This document shows, one piece after another, positions 20,821 through 31,394 of a stretch of DNA of 64,000 nt (within the stretch, counting starts at the first letter, position 1; each line of letters begins with the position of its first letter). The position numbers and the translations under genes are program-made. The DNA comes from Manduca sexta. Taxonomy: Eukaryota; Arthropoda; Insecta; Lepidoptera; Sphingidae. The notes beneath the pieces were generated by a model. It had not been told where the DNA came from. It did no database searches and was given only the letters and a program-made list of their open reading frames with translations. The stretch covers positions 3,534,001 through 3,598,000 of the forward strand of contig NC_051117.1 of the NCBI RefSeq assembly GCF_014839805.1, given 5' to 3'.

Positions 20821-20893
20821 GGCCCTGTGGCGCAATGGATAACGCGTCCGACTACGGATCAGAAGATTCCAGGTTCGAATCCTGGAAGGGTCG
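20821..20893 (+). tRNA. tRNA-Arg(ACG)-like, probably decayed
   Basis: 73 nt, anticodon ACG at 20,854-20,856 in loop CTACGGA. A box (TGGCGCAATGG) and B box (GGTTCGAATCC) are intact, and a TTTTT run follows. Two stem pairs are broken relative to the copy at 26,141-26,213: the last acceptor pair (G-A) and the middle anticodon-stem pair (C-A). It may be a pseudogene or a poorly expressed duplicate. It shares ~140 bp of 3' flank with the other copy. Confidence 0.7.
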
Positions 20894-21032
20894 CGTCTTT
20901 TTATTCGAAGATTATTTTTAGGGTTATTTTTTTCGGATTACAACGTCCATAGATGTCTTTTGAATAGGGTAATGTTTCCCCAACCTCCTCCCTTTCAGTG
21001 AGCTGTTTCCTTCCTTACTAATAACTTTTTAT
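20894..21032 (+). repeat. 3' flank shared with the inverted tRNA-Arg copy
   Basis: About 140 bp after the tRNA match the reverse complement of 25,996-26,140: 'tttttattcgaagattat', 'gtcttttgaatagggtaat', 'ccaacctcctccctttca', 'ctgtttccttcctta'. Homology starts at the first tRNA base and does not extend upstream. Confidence 0.75.
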
Positions 21033-22059
21033 GTTAACTCTTATCTTACCGCGCCAACGTCAGAGTACTTCTTTTTCGTTTAGAGCTATTATATTTTTCT
21101 CCAATAAGCGCTTTAAATCTAATAACTTTTTCACAGTCGGGTTGCAATGTTTTTTTTATATTATTTGAATATAAAATATATTATAAAAGTAAAATGACTG
21201 CCTTGGTGGCGTAGTCATAAAGTTAGTGTCAAAGGAATGAAAATGTAAGAAATTTGAGATCGATATGGGACACAATCATGGTGCGAAACACACCAACAAA
21301 ACGTTGGTGTCGTGGTGTGTGTTAGAATACGAAATATTTGGAAAACGTAATACGAAGTAAGAAATATATAAATATGAGTATAATAGTTGATAACAGAAAA
21401 ATCAATGGTATAGTTTTTTTTACTGCTTTACTAGGCAAACGAGCTAGCAGTCCGCCTGATAAGCAGCGTCCAACAACTATGGACTTTACAATGCCAGAAG
21501 TACAGCCAAGGCGTTTTTTTAATAATAACAATGTAAAATACAGCGTACACAAACAGATCTTATTCTAAATATGTATACAGATATGAGCATAAATATTATG
21601 TTACGCGCCGCTATTCTAGCCGATGACATCGGGCGTTTCCGGAAGTATTCGGCTGCGCGGGCAGGCTGGCAGGCTGGCAGAGAAGATATGTCACACGGCG
21701 ACTATTCTATTATTCTCTCTGGTTGGACATTGTCAAAAAATGTCTAAAATTCTATTCTGTAATTATTTTGCTAATATAAAGTTTACTGTAAAAACAGCGT
21801 TTAACAATTACTGAGGCTAAAAGCCAACTCGTTGCCAACCGGGAAGCTCAGTGAAATAATTAGGTATCAATATAACAAATACAGCAGAACTAAAACACAA
21901 AGCATCGGACTACGACCGCAGACAATAGTTTCAACTTATTGGATTCCGTGCAGTTCGTACCTCGTTTTATATTGTATAAGTTTTTATCTATTTCCTGCGG
22001 TTTGCCCTTTGGCTTTGAACTGCTATGTGTTGGCTTTTAATGATAATTTAACCCATAAT
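21033..22059. other. Intergenic stretch, nothing firm
   Basis: No gene is supported. There are weak pieces of dispersed repeats ('gcaaacgagctagcagtccg' near 21,435; 'ggcaggctggcaggctggca' near 21,660). Overlapping frames on both strands are short and non-descript. Confidence 0.35.
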
Positions 22060-22262
22060 AATAATAATATATAATATTAGCCCTGTATTATATACTGTCC
22101 CACTGTTGGGCACTGGCCTCCTCTACTACTGAGAGGGAATAGGCCTTAGTCCACCACGCTGGCCTAGTGCGGATTGGTAGACTTCACACACCCTCGAAAA
22201 TTCCTATAGAGAACTTCTCAGGTATGCAGGTTTCCTCACGATGTTTTCCTTCACCGTTAATC
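22060..22262 (-). mobile_element. tRNA-derived SINE S1, 5'-truncated
   Basis: Minus-oriented copy with 'ctcctctactactgagaggg', 'taggccttagtccaccacgc' and 'tcacgatgttttccttcacc'. It lacks the tRNA head present in 25,469-25,795. The A/T-rich repeat tail (ATA/ATT units) lies at its low-coordinate end. Confidence 0.7.
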
Positions 22263-22497
22263 ATTTATATATATTAGTACGTATATGTTGTTTTGGGTTC
22301 TCTTTCGGAAAATGTCACCTTTTGCCACTGATACGTAGTTTTCTCAACAAATGTGAAAATATTTAACTCAGCGCGCTCGCTTTGCGCTGTAAATAACATT
22401 CCTTAGAGCTTTGCAAGACGCGTAAAATCGACTAAATCTCTTTACAGAATAGAGAATATTCACCGCAGACACGAGTATAATTTACAAGAAAGCAAAA

Positions 22498-22750
22498 TCC
22501 TACTAATACTATAAATCGAAAGTTTGTGAGGATGGATGTATATTTTTTCCTCTTTCACGAAAACACTACTGAACGGATTTGGATGAAACTTTACAGTAAT
22601 ATTGGTTATACATCAGAATAACACATAGGCTACAATTTATAATGATTTTGTATAATATGGTTATAATATAACGATATATATCAAGTAAGTCGGATTTTTT
22701 TTATCCCGGGAAACTCCCTTCACGCGGGCGAAGCCGCGAAAAAAAGCTAG
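22498..22750 (+). mobile_element. Short non-autonomous Helitron-like element
   Basis: It begins TCCTACTAATACTATAAA and ends with a GC-rich hairpin ('cgcgggcgaagccgcg', 22,723-22,738) followed by CTAG at 22,747-22,750. The flanks are A on the left and T on the right, as expected for insertion between A and T with no duplication. 253 bp, no coding sequence. The 5' TC and 3' hairpin-CTAG fit Helitron termini. Confidence 0.7.
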
Positions 22751-22799
22751 TATTACATAGTTATTTATAACATAGGCCGGTAATCGAGCAAGTGCGTCT

Positions 22800-22955
22800 A
22801 TTTCTTTTTATAAGCGGATCGCGAAGTGTCCCTGCACCTGATTGTAAGTGGAGTAAGGTCCAGAGAGGCGACAGACGAGAGATGAGTACCTCGCCAGATA
22901 TAATTATACTGCCATGTTTGATCGGGCTGGCTGAACCCGCAACACGAAATACGTG
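22800..22955 (-). repeat. Family A fragment
   Basis: It has 'cctgcacctgattgtaagtg', 'gacgagagatga' and 'tataattatactgccatg'. Shorter and more diverged than other copies. Confidence 0.5.
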
Positions 22956-22985
22956 TAAAGTAAATAAATTGTAAATGAAAATTTA

Positions 22986-23170
22986 CTAATCATCATAATA
23001 ACAGCCGAGAATCGTCCACTGCTGGACATAGGCCTCTCCCACTGAGTACCACAAGGGCCGGTTCTGGGCCGCCCTCATCCATCGGACTCCGGCGACCCTC
23101 ACCAGATCGTCGATCCATCTCGTGGAGAGCCTGCATACGCTGCGTCTCCCGGTTCGTGGTCGCCACTCCA
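22986..23170 (-). pseudogene. RTE-type LINE ORF2 C-terminal fragment
   Basis: On the minus strand a ~55-codon frame reads RWIDDLVRVAGVRWMRAAQN, then LWYSVGEAYVQQWT and a stop at 22,986-22,988. W-DDL-AG-WMR-A-R-W-EAYVQQWT is the hallmark end of RTE-clade reverse transcriptases. 5'-truncated remnant with no RT core in view. Confidence 0.75.
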
Positions 23171-23469
23171 GAACTTTTATTATTATTTCACTGAGAAACT
23201 GCTAACTTCATAGTAAGATATTCATGATTTGTGACAAAAGACAATCAATCCCCTCAGACCTGTCGCTTAATGTTTGAGGTCGTAAAATCACAGTCCAAAA
23301 TGTAGTTCGAGATTTTACGGATTCTAGGTTTAAACGTTTTTTACGGCATTAGAAAAGTTTTTAACTGTTCAAAAGCATTTGCTTGTCACACTCGCGTGGA
23401 AAATCGAAAGACATTTGAAGAACGGATTCAAAGTACAGTAAACTTACAAGTATGTTTGCAAGTTTTAAC

Positions 23470-23745
23470 TTTTGGTGGATATATTTTATATCCGCCCGGA
23501 TAGCGACCACCACAAGGTGTTAAAATCCGTCACAGTGGATGAAGTGTGTCGAGTTCCGGGATCAGCTTGTGTATATCCGGTTCTAACAGGCACAATTGTG
23601 TCGACTGCCGAGGGGTAATCATCTCTCGTCAGTCGACATTCTTTTGGCTCTTCGGCAGTCGTCGGATTCGTTAGTCGACATTCTATTACTCCACTTACTA
23701 GGTGCTGTGGGGTCATCTTACGTGCACGGATAAAAAAAGTACTGT
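23470..23745 (+). repeat. MITE-like repeat, family A
   Basis: Nearly full-length: 'ggatatattttatatccgcc' at the left, 'gtgtcgactgccgag', 'atctctcgtcagtcgacatt' and the 'tgctgtggggtca' end. The segment around 'gtcgacattct' is duplicated internally (23,633 and 23,675). Confidence 0.7.
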
Positions 23746-24234
23746 AGCGGATCTTGCTAGTTAATGTGAGTCTACCAGCAAAGTTGCTTTTTGTTACTAT
23801 ACAGAGCCATTCTGATATTGTAGCATGGTTGAGTCTGTGGTCCTTCAACTGTCAGGTAGAAGTGTCAGCTGTCAAGTGTGACAGCTGACGTTTTAAAAGA
23901 GGTAGCCCTCCTCTGCCCTGTGCCCCTCGAGGCCCCCCTTTTTTTTGCGTTACTAAATGAGATCACATACTTGTCTTCTATAAAATAAAAAAGTCCCTGG
24001 GCAAGAACCCAGGACATCTTATTACACTTAGGTTCCACACAGCTATCTCAGTGCAAACATACTCTAGGGCCGTCCCGTATGCGCCGAAGAAGACCATCGG
24101 GAGTTTTGGTTGGTATGCCGTAGGGTATACAGGGGTTAGGGACTCTGTCCAATGCTCATTCGGATGAGGTTATACTCCCGAGTGTCGACTTTGGGCCGTA
24201 AGACCAGTGAAACCAACATTTATTTTTATATATC
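23746..24234. other. Intergenic stretch, nothing recognised
   Basis: It contains a GC-rich pyrimidine stretch near 23,905-23,945 and a G/C-mixed low-copy segment near 24,065-24,200. No supported gene. Confidence 0.35.
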
Positions 24235-24513
24235 TTTTATTTATATATATAAATGAATCCCTATTTTCCTTGGTTATGCCATCACGCGTGAATGGCTGGA
24301 CCGATTTCACTATTTTTTTTTGTTGTCAGGAGAAGGTTCTTATGAAAGACAAAATTTAAAAAATTGCGCGAAAAATTAGAAAATTTAAGAAAACTTAACG
24401 ACAATATTAATTTTATATATCAGTTTGTTTGAAATAACTGTCAGCGATTGACAGAATGCACGCTGAAAATTCATAGTTAAGGCAGGACATCGTCTGTCGG
24501 GTCAGCTAGTTTA
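24235..24513 (+). repeat. Repeat family T, copy 1
   Basis: A ~275-bp element begins with 'tatatataaatgaatcccta' and 'catcacgcgtgaatggctgg' and ends 'gtctgtcgggtcagctagt'. It contains 'gaaataactgtcagcgattg'. Copies 2 (24,993-25,272, inverted) and 3 (29,733-30,010) are close matches. Ending in CTAGT could indicate a Helitron-type 3' end, but there is no clear terminal hairpin. Confidence 0.7.
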
Positions 24514-24992
24514 TACATATATTCGATCACCTAACTTAATACTAATGATGATGTTATACACTTAATCTTAATAATTGGTATCAATACATCTATGAGCCAT
24601 TACTGTGAATTCCCGCAGGTTCCCCATAAACATATCCAAGTGCTGGGGTATACTATTAAGCAATCGTAATATAACCCTAAACCCCCCTAGAAGTGGTAGC
24701 GCTTACTTTTTTTATCCTTGAAAAAACAAAGAAGGTCCTACTACAGAACCTATATATACTGTAGAAACTAGAACAACGAGGCGGAGTTAATTACGTGAAA
24801 ATTGTAAACTTTTAAAATCGTCAAGATCTTCCTTGGTTACTCGCGTGGGCGACACTGCCTTCGCCCACTAGGTTTTTTTTATTTCAGCGCCTGCGTTAAT
24901 TAGCGTGAAATATTTATTAATGTTGCTTTATGCAGGTTTTTCCGCTGAAAGGGTCAAGATTAGTAAATCTGTGTCAGTAAAATTATGAAGTG

Positions 24993-25272
24993 ACTAGCTG
25001 ACCCGACAGACGTTGTCCCGTCTTAACTATGAATTTGCAGCGCGAATTCTGTCAATCGCTGACAGTTATTTCAAACAATTGACAGTTATATAAAATTAAT
25101 ATTTTCGTTAAGTTTTCTAATTTTTCGCACATTTTTTAGATTTTTTTCTTTCATAAGATTCTTCTCCTGACAATAACAAACACAACAAAAAAAAATTTGT
25201 GAAATCGGTCCAGCCGTTCACGCGTGATGGCGTGATCAAGGGAAATATGGATTCATTTTTATATATATAGAT
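24993..25272 (-). repeat. Repeat family T, copy 2 (inverted)
   Basis: Reverse orientation of copy 1: 'ctagctgacccgacagacg' at the left and 'tccagccgttcacgcgtgat' near the right, followed by 'tatatatataga'. With copy 1 it forms an inverted pair about 480 bp apart. Confidence 0.7.
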
Positions 25273-25319
25273 TTACCATGTTTATTAAGCTGGAGGTATA
25301 TTATTTGTTATTTGTAAGG

Positions 25320-25835
25320 ATGGTGATCATTGTGCCGCCTCAGCAGGTCGAGGGTGGTCGTTGTATTTGTGGTGTGTCGCGTTCCGGGACCACTCTGTGT
25401 ATCCGGTTTCAAACAGGTACGCATAATTGTCGGTCAACATACTATTTGCATCCAACTTATAATCAAAGCGGCGATAGCCTAGTTGGGTGCGGAAGGGACT
25501 GCCAAGACGAATGTCCGCAGGTTCAAATCCCAAGGGCACCTCTGACTTTTCTTAAAAAATCATGTGTGTATTCTTTGTGAATTTATCGTTCGCTTTAACG
25601 GTGAAGGAAAACATCGTGAGGAAACCTGCACATCTGAGAAGTTCCTCTATAGGAATTTCGAAGGTGTGTGAAGTCTACCAATTCGCACTAGACCAGCGTG
25701 GTGGACTAAGGCCTAATCCCTCTCAGTAGTAGAGGAGGCCCGTGCTCAGCAGTGGGCAAGTATATAATACAGGGCTGATATTATTATTATTATAATCAGG
25801 TGTAGTGGGGTCACATTGATATGCAAGTATAAAAA
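25320..25835 (+). repeat. Family A copy interrupted by SINE S1
   Basis: Family A motifs at 25,345-25,435 ('gtgtcgcgttccgggac', 'acaggtacgcataattgt') resume at 25,796-25,835 ('aatcaggtgtagtggggtca'). The S1 SINE occupies most of the gap. This gives relative ages: the SINE inserted after family A. Confidence 0.6.
25469..25795 (+). mobile_element. tRNA-derived SINE S1, near full length
   Basis: The tRNA-like head has an A box (gatagcctagttgg, about 25,473-25,486) and a B box (ggttcaaatcc, 25,520-25,530). A ~200-bp body follows ('gaaggaaaacatcgtgagga', 'ggtgtgtgaagtctacca', 'cagcgtggtggactaaggcc') and an ATT-repeat tail. Other copies are at 22,060-22,262 and 49,107-49,395. Widespread in Lepidoptera. 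Confidence 0.8.
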
Positions 25836-25995
25836 TTGGGGCTTTGTACTACATTTAAAACCTTCTTTTTGCATCACTGTGTGTGGTTCTGCCCAAGATT
25901 CGACTCCTTCGAAAGCAGCGGTTGCTTGCACACACGCATCTTCGGCAAAATGGAAATTGTAGCATAGCGAAGTGTGCACTGTAATATAAGCTTAA

Positions 25996-26140
25996 GATAA
26001 AGAGTTATCACTAAGGAAGGAAACAGCCGAAACAATGAAAGGGAGGAGGTTGGGGCCATATTACCCTATTCAAAAGACGTCTATGGACGTTTTAATCCGA
26101 AAAAAACTAACTCTAAAAATAATCTTCGAATAAAAAGATG
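25996..26140 (-). repeat. 3' flank shared with the tRNA-Arg copy at 20,821
   Basis: It matches 20,894-21,032 in reverse complement with scattered substitutions. Lying directly 3' of the intact tRNA-Arg, it includes the TTTTT pol III terminator. Confidence 0.75.
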
Positions 26141-26213
26141 CGACCCTGCCAGGATTCGAACCTGGAATCTTCTGATCCGTAGTCAGACGCGTTATCCATT
26201 GCGCCACAGGGCC
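26141..26213 (-). tRNA. tRNA-Arg(ACG)
   Basis: 73 nt with all four arms. The acceptor pairs GGCCCTG with CAGGGTC (one G-U). The anticodon stem TCTGA/TCAGA is perfect, and anticodon ACG is at 26,180-26,178. The T arm CCAGG/CCTGG carries the TTCGAAT loop. No intron. Discriminator base G. A TTTTT terminator lies a few bases downstream. The A and B boxes match consensus. It decodes CGU (and CGC/CGA after A34 is edited to inosine). This is the sound copy of the inverted pair. Confidence 0.93.
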
Positions 26214-26699
26214 AGTTCTCTTGCCATTACTAAAACGGGTTCATCACTGAAAGTCTTATCCCAACCTTCTTGAGTAATTAAACGTTGAAGTGAAAAAGTA
26301 AATTCGTATTAAAACTTATTTTTTTAAACTATTTTTATCGTTCCCTTAGGCTTATTACATACTATTTACATATTAGTTTTGCTCGCGGCTACGTCCGCGT
26401 GGACCGATTCACGAAATTCGGGTTCGGAATAAAAGTAGTCTATGTTTCCAGATTTTTAAATTATCTCCATACCAAATTACATTGAAATCGGTTCAGTGGT
26501 TCAGCCGTAAATGCGTATCAAACAGAATTACTATCACATTTTACATTTCTTCCTTATTATTTACGTTTTATTTAATTCAAACACAGAATAGGGTATGTAA
26601 TTCTTTTTACTGAATAAAATTCTTATTTTAGAATCGTTTTGGGATAAAAATTAACAGATATTAATATAATATTTAATCTGTATGATTTTCATTCCAATT
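26214..26699. other. Intergenic stretch with a Helitron-like remnant
   Basis: Positions 26,383-26,520 resemble family H ('tcgcggctacgtccgcgtgg' and 'attgaaatcggttcagtgg'). Otherwise nothing recognised. Confidence 0.4.
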
Positions 26700-26935
26700 C
26701 ATTAAGCGATAAGTGCAAATGTCACTAGTAGTAAGTGAATCGTATGCGAGAGGCCGTCTGCGTAGGGACCCCGCAATGTCTATTTCCACCACCAAGCAGC
26801 AGTGTTTATGCACCATTGTACTCCGGTTTGAAGGACATTGTAGCGTATTAGTGCGCATTATGAGACTTAACATATCCCAGGACGACGAGCGCAGTGGAAT
26901 GTCTTTATTTATTTAAGTACCTCCAACGAAGGATA
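26700..26935 (+). repeat. Repeat family B copy
   Basis: It contains 'caagcagcagtgtttatgca', 'actccggtttgaaggacatt', 'atgagacttaacat' and 'gacgagcgcagtggaatg'. This matches the inverted copy at 5,640-5,910. Both short reading frames across it are repeat-derived. Confidence 0.55.
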
Positions 26936-28204
26936 CACGGCATATAATAAAAACAATGTCGAAGTATTTTTATAAGTTAAAAATGTGACGTGCTCCTTAA
27001 ATTAAAGGAGACCACAGCATGCAAATTTATATATTGGTACAGCGGCATTTATATATTAATATTATTTAGGTATTTAAGTAGGAACAAAAACAGGCAAAAT
27101 AGAATAAAACATAACATAATAAATTGTCGCGCAGTTTGTAATTCATAGTTCTGTGTGGTGTTTCTACTGTTTATGGGCGGTCGTATCGCTTACCATCAGG
27201 CGAGAGGCGTGCTCATTTCATCGTTCAGAAAGAAAGAAAGATTTATTATTGGGACAATAACAGTATAACATGTACAATATAAGAAGAGACAAATAAAACA
27301 TATAGGTACTTAAAGAAAAATACACAATTATACCCATTGTGCCAACAATGGAAACCCTCATTCAGCTCCTTGCTTACCAGCATGACCGATACTGTAGCGC
27401 TGATTTTCAATGAGGCATTAGTTGGCCGGTGTATGTGTACCCTCTGTCCTATAATCCTGGGATCTTTTGCTGTAGCCTGAAGAGGCTTATAGGCCGGCAT
27501 GATTGTGTCGAATGGCATGAGATATTATTTATTGCCGTTCAAAGCTTTGTACGGCATCGTGCTTACCATTGGGTGCTGTGCAGTTACATGACATGCTTCA
27601 ATAAAAAAAAGAAATTAAAAAACTGAAATTAATAACCAAATATCTTCAAATCTTTAGTATTTATAACAATAGGATAAAACATAAAACAACATACTTTAAT
27701 GCATACAATCACATTATATCCTTTGTAAAAGCGTTCGAAAATCTCGACAACTACAAAGGGTTTTGATATTTTAACTCTCTTGGCTTTGTCACGTTTTGTC
27801 TCTCTAGAATGTTCCATTTTGTTCGCCCCGAGATCCATTCAATTCACTGATATACTTGCTTCTTTAACGTACATATTGTGATGAAAATATATTTTCTAAT
27901 CTTGTGACGTGCCTTTATCAAGTCAATTTTATTTTTTATTTATTTTTTAGACGAAATTATAACATCAATTACAGTTAACACTAATACGATGCTATAACTA
28001 ATATACATATTAAGTCCTTAATTGTTATAATTTACAATCATTTTAGTTTTTTTCTACACATTTATATGCTGCTTCAGTTAATTTCGGTAAGTTACAATTA
28101 AATACATCAACGTCCTGTGATATAATATTCAAAAATCTAATAGCCCGTAAAATGTTAATGTAAAAAGTATTTTTGCAGTAAACATTATTTTTTTCGAGTA
28201 TGGT
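26936..28204. other. Intergenic stretch with minor repeat pieces
   Basis: A family B piece at 27,150-27,230 ('gtttatgggcggtcgtatcg'). The rest is AT-rich without a supported gene. The 90-codon and 69-codon minus frames at 27,246-27,838 have no recognisable domain. Confidence 0.4.
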
Positions 28205-28432
28205 AAAGTGGCTCAATTGCACCTGATGGTAAAGGGTCCAATAGAATGTAGATTGACGAGAGAAGATTACCCCTCGGCAGTCGACACAATTATGCCGGCC
28301 TGTTAGAACAGGATATACACAGACTGATTCCGCAACGTGACACACTTACGTGAGCCATTATGGCGGGTTTTAGCACCTTGTGTACGGTGGTCGCTATCTG
28401 GGCGGATATAAAATATATTCTACCAGCAGCGC
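28205..28432 (-). repeat. MITE-like repeat, family A
   Basis: Near full-length minus copy: 'tgcacctgatggtaa', 'cggcagtcgacacaattatg', 'cgtgacacacttacgtgagc', 'ttgtgtacggtggtcgctat', ending 'ttctaccagcag'. Confidence 0.75.
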
Positions 28433-29732
28433 GTTAACTATTAAGGGAAATTTCTATTGACAGTTTATTGCGTTTTGCAGGTAAGAAGTTTTAGAGATCT
28501 AATCAAAAAACGTTTCACTTACCACCTCGAGTTTTAGGTATTCTTCTTATACGTAAAGAGCAGTGACTCCAATGCGCCTCATGTAGAGCGGTGTCTAACA
28601 AGAATATCGATTTATAAGAAATAACTTACCGACAATTACGCTCGATTGTTCAATACAGGCTGGTCTCAGTTTGCGACACACTTAAATGGGCCATTACGAA
28701 GGTTTTACACCTTGAGTACATAGATCTCGACTACTGAAAAATCTAGTAATATTTTTCGTCAAATCCAACGCTGCTACATTTCCTAGAAACTTAACCCTTT
28801 TTATAACATTTTAGACTGTTCCGGACATGAGCCGTTCAGGTTAACATCTGTTGCACATGACAGCTGTAATTCGTTTTATGCTTTTACTAATTGGTTCTTT
28901 TGTTGAGTCTATTCTATGTAACAGCGGGGCATTTCGCGTGGGATGTTGACGTCAGAACAATTTTACCTTTATTTTAACCGCCATTTTGAAATTTTGAATA
29001 TCGAATGAACGATGCGTCATAACTGCCAATAGTAACTATTCGAAATTTGAATTGAAAAGAGTTTTAATGACAGCAATCGATCTTCATTCTTTGAGGCAAT
29101 AATACTGGATAAATATGTTTTAGATCGTAATATGTTAATTACTGGGTTTTATGCGATTAATTTATTGTCTCAGGATGACGAATGCATCTTAGTCTTCATG
29201 GGAAGTCGGATCATTATCAGGCGAACGGCTTGCAGGATTTTTTATATCAGACCAACGTAGTGACCTTGCTGTACTTGATGATTCGCAAAGTATAGTTCAG
29301 ATTAAGTCTAAAAAGCCTCGCCAGTAGTAACAATTACACTTGCTCGTTTGAAACATTCGTTTCGTAATTCTTTTGTAAAAATCCAAGTACATAATACCGT
29401 TTTGTCGGCACGGTCGTTATCGCAAGACGTCTAACATAAGCACGGGTCAGTTGTTTCGCATTAGACTGGCCACTAGTAGATTACCGCCCACTGTTCGGAT
29501 TAGTCTCATGAGAAGGGACGTGTGTCAAGCCCACGCAGCCCGAACTTATTGTAATTATTTTAAATTATATTTTCGGATCATAGAATAAGGTTTGCGAGCA
29601 TCGGCCCCGTTAGGATTAGTTTTAAGGAGGTGCATCTGCACCTACGCATATACTACATATTATTTAAACTTAATATCATTAAGTTTCTTTTTTCAAATTC
29701 ATATGGCGCGGGTTTTTGAAAATGCTTCTATA
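28433..29732. other. Intergenic stretch with a decayed family A relative
   Basis: 28,565-28,740 is a degenerate family A copy ('gacacacttaaatgggccat'). Nothing else is firm and no gene is supported. Confidence 0.4.
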
Positions 29733-30010
29733 TATATAAAAATGAATCCCTATTTCCCTTGGTCACGCCATCACGCGTGAACGGCTGGAGCGATTTCACT
29801 ATTTTTTTGTTGTGTTTGTTATTGTCAGGAGTAGGTTCTTATGAAATGAAATTCATAAAATTGCGCGCTCAATTAGAAAATTTAAGAAAACTTAACGAAA
29901 ATATTAATTTTATATAACTGTCAATTGTTTGAAATAACTGTCAGCGATTGACAGAATGCGCTGCAAATTCATAGTTAAGACGGGACAACGTCTGTCGGGT
30001 CAGCTAGTTA
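29733..30010 (+). repeat. Repeat family T, copy 3
   Basis: Same order of motifs as copy 1: 'aatgaatccctatttccctt', 'catcacgcgtgaacggctgg', 'cagcgattgacagaatgcg', ending 'gtctgtcgggtcagctagtt'. It is the least gapped of the three copies. Confidence 0.75.
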
Positions 30011-30194
30011 TTATATAAAACCTCTGTGGTCGATGTATTGAGTGACGTATATTTATGATTTATTTCTGGGCAGGGGGGAAGGTGCGTCTATTTACACCCC
30101 CCTCCTGGCGCCCATGTCTTCGAAAGTACATCTGGTTACGGTTTGTATTGCAGCTATGAAAGGTTTTGGTTTAGACACGTACTCATCACTTTTA

Positions 30195-30385
30195 TAAGAC
30201 AGGGTAGGCAGAGGTGTAACCAGAGCACACACTTTCGGGTTTGTTCCGTTCAATTATTTTATAGGGGGCAAGGGTGCCATGTTAGGCAGAAAGAACAATC
30301 CACTATCACTTTACCCTACCCGGGCATCGAACCCAAGAACTCAGTGCTGCAGTCCTACCGTAAAACAACTACACCATCAAAGCAG
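30195..30385 (-). mobile_element. tRNA-derived SINE S2
   Basis: Minus copy with a B-box-like 'gggcatcgaacccaagaac', then 'cagtgctgcagtcctaccg' and an end 'ctacaccatcaaagcag' in the head region. The body at the low-coordinate side reads 'ggtaggcagaggtgtaacca'. Confidence 0.65.
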
Positions 30386-30789
30386 TCTGGTTTAAAGCGT
30401 AAGATATTTCTTAAAAAAAGCATTGTGAAGTGTTTTTTTCGGTTAGAACGCCATTTTGGACCGGTTTCTCGATAACAGTCAAACCAATATCTCGATGATG
30501 ATAAACAACAATAATCTTAGGTCAACATCTCCGGATATTTCTCTTTAATACTAAGAAATCGTAGTAATGTAAATATAAAGAATAAAAAAGTGTTATCGGG
30601 GAGAATCAGTAATTTCGTTCGGTCTTTTTCATTCAGCTCTCTGAGTGATCGGTTCGGAACGCGAAAATGAATCGTTCCATTTTTAAACCGATAAAGGCCA
30701 TGAACCGAATAGGGCAAAGCATAGACTTTTTATTTTTCTCTACGACTTGCTTGATTATGTATCAATTTACAATCTTACGTATAAAAAAA

Positions 30790-30960
30790 TCGCAAAGCTA
30801 TGCTTAGTTAAAACACAAATTTACTCGATCAGCTGTAAGTACCATCTTGCCTCTTAATAAGGTTAAAACTAGGAACCGGTGATGTTATTGACAGCTATTT
30901 AAGAAATTCTTAATCACCTCTTAACGCTAAAATAAGCTTATAAGTAAGAGTATTAATGAT
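30790..30960 (-). repeat. Interspersed repeat, family G
   Basis: Inverted partner of 7,530-7,705 ('caaagctatgcttagttaaa', 'atcttgcctcttaataagg', 'gacagctatttaagaa'). Confidence 0.6.
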
Positions 30961-31394
30961 TAGATAAAACTATCGCTATGTTATTTGTGCCGGCAAAAAT
31001 GTGCAGTAAGAACTATAACTGTTTACAGGGTAATTTTGATATTGTGTTACTAAATCGAAGATGTAAAATTAAAAAGAGTAAGTTTCGAACAAAATAAATA
31101 TTACTAAAAGGTAACTTTAATTTTACACGCCCACCGCCTCTACAACTACGCTAAGAGAATTCTCCGAAGTGGAAAATTCACATTTGTCAGAAATATACTC
31201 ACGGACACCCCATATTTGCAATAAATACAAAATGATAAAAGAATCTGAAACAGAACTGAGATTTTTGGTGCAAATATTAGTTATTCATGGGTAATTTTTG
31301 ATACTATGACAGAGGTAACGACGAGTATGTGGTTTCATTTATTAACCTAATGTCAAAATGACCCTGTATAAATAGTAGCAATTACACCAAGAAT

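Noticed and set aside
25471..25545. Functional tRNA gene
   Set aside because: The A and B boxes are present but the stems do not pair well, and the sequence continues into the S1 SINE body. It is a SINE head.
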